Shown here in pieces: positions 58,146-64,000 of a stretch of 64,000 nucleotides of DNA (its first letter is position 1; every line of letters begins with the position of its first letter). The notes below the pieces were generated by a model, which made no database searches, was not told the origin of the DNA, and saw nothing but the letters and a program-made list of their open reading frames with translations. The stretch lies in NCBI RefSeq assembly GCF_030063185.1, contig NZ_JASISP010000011.1:47746-111745 (forward strand), written 5' to 3'. Both the position numbers and the translations under genes were made by a program. The stretch comes from Arthrobacter sp. H35-D1. GTDB lineage: Bacteria > Actinomycetota > Actinomycetes > Actinomycetales > Micrococcaceae.

Positions 58146-60302
58146 ATGGCTGCAATACTGGGGAGCGTGTCAGCCGCCTCGTCAGTCTCCGCAACGTTCA
58201 AGAAGTCCTTGCGGCTGGATTTTTCCCAGTCCGATCCCATTATTGCGGCGCGCAATGCGTTGGGGATCGCCGTGCCGCTGGTCGTGGGGGTGGCCATCGG
58301 GAGCATACCCATTGCTATCTTTGGTGCCGTCGGGGCCATGTTTGCCGCATTTTCGGACAGGCCCGGCAGCTACCGGGTGCGGCTTTCCCGTATGGGAATG
58401 ACCTCGCTGGCCGCGGGCATCGGCGGCGGTTTGTCGGTATTGGCATCCCAGTCCGTAGTGCTCTCGCTGCTGTTGATAGCCGTGTTTGCCTTCACCAGCG
58501 GCATGCTGATGGCGTTTGGACCTGTGGTGGCCCAGATCGGCATTGCCGGCACGGCTGTGGCCATTGTTCTGAACGGATTCGCGCTCCCGCCCTCCAGCGC
58601 GGTGGGCATCGGTGCCGTGGTGCTGGCCGCCGGACTACTGCAAAGCTTGCTGGCCATTGCCGGTTGGCCGGTGCGACGGCACGCGCCCGAGCGGGCCGTC
58701 TTGGGAGCCGTCTATGCGGCCTTGGCGCAACGCACGCGCTCACCGCACCCACAAATGATGACGCCGGGCGCCGGTGCCAAGCTCACCACAGCGCGGGCCA
58801 CCATTACCGGTTACGGCCACAGCCACGGACCCAGCATGGAGTCCTACCGCGGCCTGCTGGACGAAGCAGAGCGGATTCGGCTGGAAGTCATCGCTCTGGC
58901 CTACTGCCTTGAACGCTTCGAAAGGGTCGGACGGACCACGCAGGCCGAGGCCGTTCACGCCTTGCTGCTGGAGGCCGGGCCGGTCCTTGATGCTGTTGCG
59001 GAAGCACTGCGCAAGGGAAAGGTTTTTGACGACTCCGTGCTGGAACCGCTCGCCGTGGCAGCGGAACGAATCCGGGACGTCATGGGGGAGCACCCGGATT
59101 CTCCAACCGGCAGGTTTGCCTCTTTGCACGCCCGGGCCTTGGCCGGGCAGCTGCGGGCCTGCGCGCGCATGGTGACGCCCGGTGCGGTGGAAGGCCGCAT
59201 TACGGAGGAGGCCATCACCGTGGGTGGGATCCGGGTGGCTGTCCGGGCTCCCCTCGACACGCTGCGAGCCAATCTGCAGCCGGAATCAGCCATTTTTCGG
59301 CACGCTGTCCGGCTGGCCGTGCTCGTCACCGCCACGGACGGGCTGGCCCGGCTGCTGCCGGACAACTCCCGCGGGTATTGGATCTCGCTGATGGTGCTGC
59401 TGCTGTTGCGCCCGGACTTTGCCGCCACCTTGCTGCGCACCAGCGCCCGGCTGGCCGGGACCCTGGTGGGGCTGGGCATTGGCACCGCGGCCACCTTCCT
59501 GGTGGGCAGCGGCAACCCGTATGCGCTGGTGTTTTTGATCGTCGTCTTTGTGTTTGGGGTCCGCATTTCCGGGGCGCCCAACGCCTTCTTCATGAGCATC
59601 TGGACGGCGGCTTATCTGGTGGCGCTGCTGGATCTGTCCGGCATTCCGGCGGGAGACGTGGTGGTGCCGCGCTTGCTGGACACCGTCCTGGCCGGTGTGC
59701 TGGTGGTGGCCGCCACTGTTGTCTGGCCGGCGTGGGAGCGCAGCTACCTTCCCGCGCGACTCGCGGAGCTGCTGGGTTCCTACCGGCACTACTTGGTGGC
59801 AGTGGCGGATCCTGCGGCCGGCAAGGCCCGCATTGACGAGGCCAGGATTGCCGCACGGCTGGCCCGATCCAATGCGCAAGCGTCCTTGGAACGGACCCAG
59901 GCCGAACCGGTGGCCGGCCGGAGCGCGCAATACGTCGGCGAGGGTCTGCTGGTCCAAAGCCACCTGTTCATCCAAGCCGCCATGGTCCTTGACGCGGCTC
60001 GGCTGTCCGTTTCGGCCGCCAAGGGTTCTGTTGAACAGATCCTCGTGCCGATGGAGCCCTTCGTGAACGACGCCGCCACCACCCTCACGGCGTGCGAGGC
60101 GGCAGTGCTGACGGGGGTTCCAGCCCGCGGGTCCGTCAACATGCGCGACTCCTACACGGAACTGACTAACAGCCTGCCCGCCGTTGCACCGCAGTCCGAC
60201 GTGGTGCGGCCGGCCATTCTTGATGCAGCGGACAGGATCGCCAACTCGGTGGACACGATGGTGCACCTGCTGCGTGAGCGCGCCGCCGCCAGCACCGATT
60301 AG
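58146..60302 (+). CDS. FUSC-family membrane protein
   Basis: The protein has 718 residues from ATG at 58146; GTG at 58167 also fits. Two halves: six N-terminal helices (residues 30-180), a long helical cytoplasmic region with SMESYRGLLDEAERIRLEVIAL, then a second six-helix block (FRHAVRLAVLVTATDGLARL to TVLAGVLVVAATVVWPAWERSYLPA). This is the FUSC/YccS aromatic-acid exporter-like architecture. A long upstream open frame over the DUF885 gene is spurious. Substrate unknown. Confidence 0.87.
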   Translation: MAAILGSVSAASSVSATFKKSLRLDFSQSDPIIAARNALGIAVPLVVGVAIGSIPIAIFGAVGAMFAAFSDRPGSYRVRLSRMGMTSLAAGIGGGLSVLASQSVVLSLLLIAVFAFTSGMLMAFGPVVAQIGIAGTAVAIVLNGFALPPSSAVGIGAVVLAAGLLQSLLAIAGWPVRRHAPERAVLGAVYAALAQRTRSPHPQMMTPGAGAKLTTARATITGYGHSHGPSMESYRGLLDEAERIRLEVIALAYCLERFERVGRTTQAEAVHALLLEAGPVLDAVAEALRKGKVFDDSVLEPLAVAAERIRDVMGEHPDSPTGRFASLHARALAGQLRACARMVTPGAVEGRITEEAITVGGIRVAVRAPLDTLRANLQPESAIFRHAVRLAVLVTATDGLARLLPDNSRGYWISLMVLLLLRPDFAATLLRTSARLAGTLVGLGIGTAATFLVGSGNPYALVFLIVVFVFGVRISGAPNAFFMSIWTAAYLVALLDLSGIPAGDVVVPRLLDTVLAGVLVVAATVVWPAWERSYLPARLAELLGSYRHYLVAVADPAAGKARIDEARIAARLARSNAQASLERTQAEPVAGRSAQYVGEGLLVQSHLFIQAAMVLDAARLSVSAAKGSVEQILVPMEPFVNDAATTLTACEAAVLTGVPARGSVNMRDSYTELTNSLPAVAPQSDVVRPAILDAADRIANSVDTMVHLLRERAAASTD

Positions 60303-60335
60303 GGTGGCGGCCGGCGGGTTGCTGCAGCCAGTGAG

Positions 60336-60560
60336 TTAGGAACGGCGCCACGCACCTGCACCTGGTTTGGGCGGCAGGTTCAGCTGCGCCCGCCGCGCCC
60401 AATGCCGGTTCGACGCAGGGGAGTCGTCGTTGTTTGCCTCGGACTGCAGTGCCAGCACGACGGCGGTGACCGCGGCCAGCTCTTCAGCGCTTGGATTGCC
60501 CCGAGTGACGTTGAGCAACGGCTCCGATGGCCGGTCAGCCGGCGAGTCGTGGGCTGTCAC
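60336..60560 (-). CDS. accE: Acyl-CoA carboxylase epsilon subunit
   Basis: The protein has 74 residues. Pattern [25 protein letters not shown] followed by [21 protein letters not shown] is the actinobacterial epsilon subunit. It stabilises the alpha-beta carboxylase complex. Start overlaps the beta-subunit stop by four bases (60557-60560). Converges on the FUSC gene with 33 bases between. Confidence 0.9.
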   Translation of the reverse strand: MTAHDSPADRPSEPLLNVTRGNPSAEELAAVTAVVLALQSEANNDDSPASNRHWARRAQLNLPPKPGAGAWRRS

Positions 60561-62140
60561 AGCGGGATGTTCCCATGCTTCTTGGCGGGCAGGCTGGCTC
60601 GCTTTTCACGGAGGGCGCGCAGGCCCTTGATGAGCTGGAGGCGTGTGTCGGACGGGGCGATGACGGCGTCGATGTAGCCAAGTTCTGCAGCCTGGTAGGG
60701 ATTCAGCAGCTCGTCCTCGTAGTCGCGGACAATCTCCGTGCGGCGAGCCTCGACGTCGCCGCCGTCGGCCTCGACGGCGGCCAAGTCGCGGCGGTACAGG
60801 ATGTTCACGGCACCTTGTGCGCCCATGACGCCGATCTGGGCCGTGGGCCAGGCCAGGTTCAGGTCGGCGCCGAGCTTCTTCGAACCCATGACGATGTACG
60901 CTCCGCCGTAGGCCTTGCGGGTGATGACGGTCAGCTTGGGCACGGTGGCTTCGGCATAGGCGTACAGCAGTTTGGCGCCGCGGCGGATGATGCCCTGGAA
61001 TTCCTGGTCCTTGCCGGGCAGGAAGCCGGGGACGTCAACAAGGGTGATGATCGGGATGTTGAAGGCATCGCAATTGCGCACAAAACGGGCAGCCTTTTCG
61101 GAGGCCGCAATGTCAAGGGTGCCGGCAAACTGCATGGGCTGGTTGGCCACAATGCCCACCGTGTGGCCTTCGATGCGCCCGTAGCCGATCATGACGTTGG
61201 GTGCGTACAGTGACTGCATCTCCAGGAAGTGCCCGTCGTCGAGGATCTGTTCGACCAGCGTGGACATGTTGTACGGGTGGTTGGCGGAATCGGGGATCAG
61301 CGTGTCCAAGGCGAGGTCGCCGTCGTCGAGCTCCATATCCTGTTCATGGTCGACGACGGGAGCCTCGGCCAGGTTGTTGGAGGGCAGGAAGTCAAGAAGT
61401 TCGCGCACAAACTCAATGGCGTCCGCTTCATCCGCGGCCAGGTAGGTGGAGGTTCCCGTGTTGGCGTTGTGCTGGCGCGCCCCGCCCAGGGTCTCCATGT
61501 CCACGTCCTCGCCGGTGACGGTCTTGATGACGTCCGGACCGGTGATGAACATGTGGCTGGTCTTGTCCACCATGACCACGTAGTCGGTCAAGGCGGGGGA
61601 GTACGCGGCGCCGCCGGCACACGGGCCCATGATGAGGGAGATCTGCGGGATCACACCGGAGGCGTGGACGTTGTTGCGGAAAATGTCCGCGAACATGGCT
61701 AGCGAGGCCACGCCTTCCTGGATGCGGGCTCCGCCGCCGTCGTTGATGCCCACCACGGGGCAGCCGTTGCGCAGCGCAAATTCCTGGACCTTGACGATCT
61801 TTTCGCCGTTGACCTTGCTGAGGGAGCCGCCATAGACGCTGAAGTCCTGGCTGTAGACCGCCACGAGCCTTCCCTCGACAGTGCCGTAGCCGGACACGAC
61901 GCCGTCGCCCAGCGGCTTCTTCCTTTCCATCCCAAACGCGGTGGAACGGTGCACGGCGAGGGCGTCAAACTCCACAAAGGAGTCGGGGTCAAGCAACAGG
62001 TCTATGCGCTCGCGGGCCGTGTTGCGGCCCTTGGCATGCTGCTTTTCAATGGCCGCTTCCCCCGAGGGCTTCTCCGATTGAGCCATCCGGTCGCGGAAAT
62101 CGGCAATTTTGCCTGCTGTCGTTGAAAGATCGTGGCTCAT
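60557..62140 (-). CDS. accD: Acyl-CoA carboxylase beta subunit (carboxyltransferase)
   Basis: The protein has 527 residues from ATG at 62140. Transfers carboxyl from biotin to acetyl- or propionyl-CoA. Motifs: [57 protein letters not shown] and [13 protein letters not shown], as in PccB/AccD5. Probably works with the biotin subunit at 17.4-19.2 kb and the epsilon subunit that follows. Promoter expected in 62141-62300. Confidence 0.92.
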   Translation of the reverse strand: MSHDLSTTAGKIADFRDRMAQSEKPSGEAAIEKQHAKGRNTARERIDLLLDPDSFVEFDALAVHRSTAFGMERKKPLGDGVVSGYGTVEGRLVAVYSQDFSVYGGSLSKVNGEKIVKVQEFALRNGCPVVGINDGGGARIQEGVASLAMFADIFRNNVHASGVIPQISLIMGPCAGGAAYSPALTDYVVMVDKTSHMFITGPDVIKTVTGEDVDMETLGGARQHNANTGTSTYLAADEADAIEFVRELLDFLPSNNLAEAPVVDHEQDMELDDGDLALDTLIPDSANHPYNMSTLVEQILDDGHFLEMQSLYAPNVMIGYGRIEGHTVGIVANQPMQFAGTLDIAASEKAARFVRNCDAFNIPIITLVDVPGFLPGKDQEFQGIIRRGAKLLYAYAEATVPKLTVITRKAYGGAYIVMGSKKLGADLNLAWPTAQIGVMGAQGAVNILYRRDLAAVEADGGDVEARRTEIVRDYEDELLNPYQAAELGYIDAVIAPSDTRLQLIKGLRALREKRASLPAKKHGNIPL

Positions 62141-62440
62141 TGATACTCCGGCTCGTTGGTGTGGAAGCGGGCGACCCTTAAGTGGGAACCGCACAAAAGG
62201 GCATTCTCTGGATTCATTCTAGTAAAGGAAATTGCCTCTGCGTGTGTAGGAACCCTACAAAGTCGCCCGTTTTCTCTCTGCCGTTGTCCAGTCCCATCCA
62301 AGTTGGACGATGAAAAGCCGTGAAGCCAGCACAATGGTCCAAGTGCAGTGAGTCCGTTTGATTCGTGTCAGGGTCGGGGTTCCCCGCAAGGAGAACCCCG
62401 CCTACGGACTGGTGTGCGCGGGGCGGAGTTCGCGCCCGCA
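62141..62440. other. Carboxylase promoter region, no gene
   Basis: Contains a stem CGGGGTTC (62375-62382) / GAACCCCG (62393-62400), likely terminating the ABM gene, and a 15-base palindrome TGTAGGAACCCTACA (62245-62259) upstream of accD. The palindrome looks like two element tips head to head but is more likely an operator. Confidence 0.4.
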
Positions 62441-62719
62441 TTACTGGCCCCACACTGAGTAGCGGCGCTTGATACCAGCCCTCGCGCGTCCCCATTCGCT
62501 GGCCCTGACCCGCGCTTGGTGAAGCTCAAAGGAGTCTGCGTTCTGGAAACACTCGGCGACATCCCAGACCAGTGGATCGCCAGTGGGGCTCACCTCGAAA
62601 GAAATGCAACCTGGCTCAGCACGTGTCAATTCAAGATGCCGAGGTAGAAACTCCGCAACGATTGCAGTCTCGCCGTCACTTTGGCATATCAGCAGCCCAG
62701 TCAAAAAGACGTTGTTCAC
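62441..62719 (-). CDS. Antibiotic biosynthesis monooxygenase-like (ABM) protein
   Basis: The protein has 92 residues from GTG at 62719. Block LTRAEPGCISFEVSPTGDPLVWDVAECFQNADSFELHQARVRASEWGR is the ABM quinol-monooxygenase-like ferredoxin fold. A small cofactor-free oxygenase or detoxifying dimer. Longer start possible but not family-like. Substrate unknown. Confidence 0.75.
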   Translation of the reverse strand: MNNVFLTGLLICQSDGETAIVAEFLPRHLELTRAEPGCISFEVSPTGDPLVWDVAECFQNADSFELHQARVRASEWGRARAGIKRRYSVWGQ

Positions 62720-62823
62720 AACAATGATCCTGACACGGACAAGTGCGACGCCAAAATAGGGACGGTGGCACATTGGCCGGTCACTCCTCGACCGTTGGTG
62801 CAGAGATCGGATAGGTTTGGCCG

Positions 62824-63249
62824 ATGGCATCGATTCGGAGAGCGATTCGCGGACTTTCAGCCGGAGCACTCGCGGCTCTGCTGACTGGATGCTCGGTTGA
62901 CACTCTGATCTGGGGGAGCGATGGTGCCCAGGTCATTCAAGCGACAGAGAAGCTCGTGGGCGACTTGGCATCGGGTGAAACGTCAGACATTGTCTGCACG
63001 AATTCCGTGGCGCAGCTCGGCGCGCCCAGCGATTGGTTAGGGCTTTCCGCGGGCGAACCGGAAAAGTTTGTCGCGGAGTATTGGGACGACCAAGCGACGC
63101 TCGACCCGCAATGGAGCATTAACCTGGAGGGGCTCCCCGAGGGTGCAGTGCCCGGGAGCCACTATCCGGGAGACGTCTTCTACCGTGAGATTGGCGATGG
63201 GTTTTGTGTGATTGACGTTGCCTGGGCGACGCTCGTCGCCGTGGGCTGA
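62824..63249 (+). CDS. Putative lipoprotein
   Basis: The protein has 141 residues. N-terminal SIRRAIRGLSAGALAALLTGC has a charged start, hydrophobic core and lipobox LLTGC (Cys23), so it is a likely lipoprotein anchored outside the membrane. Mature part has two cysteines (IVCTNS, GFCVID) that may pair. No family recognised. Confidence 0.65.
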   Translation: MASIRRAIRGLSAGALAALLTGCSVDTLIWGSDGAQVIQATEKLVGDLASGETSDIVCTNSVAQLGAPSDWLGLSAGEPEKFVAEYWDDQATLDPQWSINLEGLPEGAVPGSHYPGDVFYREIGDGFCVIDVAWATLVAVG

Positions 63250-63445
63250 TCCAGCCAAGTGCATCCTGTACTGCGCCAGTGGGGCAGGGGCTGCGATACG
63301 TCTCATCAGACGCCACTCTGTCAGAAGGCATCTGCACAGCCCACCTGTTACTCGCTGACGCTACTTGAGGGACGGTTATACAGATGCCAGCCTGCCAGCC
63401 GCGACGCGCGTGGAATCTAGCGCTAAGCAGAAGGGCCTTGAACTG
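63250..63445. other. Short intergenic region
   Basis: No gene or motif is seen between the lipoprotein stop and the small membrane protein stop. Confidence 0.3.
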
Positions 63446-63667
63446 CTACCGGCGCGCGGTCGCGACGGCAAGCAAGACGATGCTGAGGACGGCCGTCACG
63501 ATCATCCCGACGGCTACAGTCCATCCGAACGATGACCGAAAGTCATCGGCGAGTAACCCGACCACCAGCCCGACCAGCAAGCTCACCAAGAATCCGATCC
63601 CAATCAGCGCGAAGGTGGTCGCTATGGGTCGGTCGGCGCGGATGATGCGATCTATTGAGCTGTGCAT
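63446..63667 (-). CDS. Small two-helix membrane protein
   Basis: The protein has 73 residues from ATG at 63667. Two helices: ATTFALIGIGFLVSLLVGLVVGLLA and WTVAVGMIVTAVLSIVLLAVA. Starts MHSSIDRIIRADRP. No family known, but composition and topology are convincing. Confidence 0.6.
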   Translation of the reverse strand: MHSSIDRIIRADRPIATTFALIGIGFLVSLLVGLVVGLLADDFRSSFGWTVAVGMIVTAVLSIVLLAVATARR

Positions 63668-63873
63668 AGCTCGATGCTACAGGCAGTGGGAAGATGCAGT
63701 TTTTCCCGAATCGTTTTCCAAAAACGACTGCACGGAATGTTCAAAGTCGCGTGGACAACGATTCCGGGCCAGCAAGGGGAACGTCCTACGGCCGGGGATC
63801 GACCCTGGCTTCCGGGATTGCTCGAAGTGGAGGATGCCTTGGAACTGTGTCTAGGCTGTAGTAAACGGGCTCG

Positions 63874-64000
63874 TCAGAATCCAGAGTGTAGTTTCGGTCT
63901 GAAGCCTCCGGATTCCAGCAATGATCTGGCGACGTAGTTGGTGAGATTCCTGAAGCCGAGGGCAGAGCCCCGAAGGTGTTCCAATCTTCCATTAATTGCT
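63874..64000 (-). pseudogene. Transposase C-terminal fragment at window end (ISL3-like)
   Basis: From base 64000 the minus strand reads NGRLEHLRGSALGFRNLTNY, VARSLLESGGFRPKLHSGF and stops at 63874-63876. I recognise this as the C-terminus of an ISL3-type transposase of actinobacteria. Whether the rest is intact is beyond the window. It is typed as fragment because only 42 residues are visible. Confidence 0.65.

Noticed and set aside
62245..62259. TGTAGG and CCTACA separated by three bases, like two cargo-element tips joined
   Set aside because: No TGTCAC boxes follow on either side, and it sits at an operator position for accD, so a chance palindrome or operator is more likely.
1..64000. CRISPR arrays, tRNA, rRNA, prophage structural genes
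   Set aside because: Read for regular 25-40 base repeats with spacers, tRNA cloverleaf blocks, 16S/23S motifs and phage head or tail genes; none was seen by eye.

Overview
The window looks like chromosome of a high-GC actinobacterium of the Micrococcaceae (Arthrobacter sensu lato). This rests on GC-rich codon use in the long genes, actinobacterial acyl-CoA carboxylase subunits including a small epsilon subunit, a MetP/MetS-type transporter pair, an LpdA-like quinone reductase, a DUF6326 protein and actinobacterial-style HicAB and RES toxin-antitoxin pairs. All calls come from reading the sequence; no search was run, and gene names are family-level recognition.

Layout. 1-5.9 kb is accessory: a truncated nucleotidyltransferase-like gene, a zeta toxin with a helix-turn-helix antitoxin, transposase debris, a cargo element and a broken hipBA locus. 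6-10.3 kb is housekeeping: purine nucleoside phosphorylase, quinone reductase and a sodium symporter with its small subunit. 10.5-13.0 kb is a cargo element (acetyltransferase, nucleotidyltransferase, RelBE). 13-19.2 kb holds a Tat-exported phosphoesterase, a phosphatase, a decayed secreted hydrolase, an MFS symporter and the biotin-carrying carboxylase subunit. 19.4-20.8 kb is a third cargo element. 21-24 kb is an ABC exporter. 24.4-29.3 kb is a stress protein plus an allantoin operon (permease, racemase-like protein, allantoinase). 30.5-38 kb holds a repressor/membrane-protein pair, maf, an MFS fusion with its TetR regulator, and aldehyde dehydrogenase with DUF779. 39.6-42 kb holds HigBA and Xre-RES. 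42-47.1 kb holds a GAF regulator and an MMPL exporter with TetR regulator and operator. 47.2-50.8 kb is a fourth cargo element (HEPN-like gene pair, HicAB, a broken gene). 50.9-62.1 kb holds a two-component system, a dicarboxylate/amino-acid symporter, a DUF559-like gene between two hairpin repeats, a DUF885 peptidase-like protein, an FUSC exporter and acyl-CoA carboxylase epsilon and beta subunits. The window ends in small proteins and the 3' end of a transposase gene.

Main result. Four segments (3461-5146, 10475-13016, 19364-20781, 47157-50823) share the same two kinds of end. The outer tip is TGTAGG or close to it, followed by copies of a TGTCAC / TTTCGTGTCAC motif, and the left and right ends have different layouts. 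Two have perfect 5-bp flanking duplications (CCAAA, GGGGC), one a near-duplication (TTCGC/TGCGC), and one none. None carries a recognisable transposase; each carries different cargo, rich in toxin-antitoxin and unknown genes. I infer a family of non-autonomous cargo elements moved in trans by a transposase outside this window. The third element interrupts a dispersed repeat whose uninterrupted copy lies 10 kb away, giving an empty-site comparison inside the same window.
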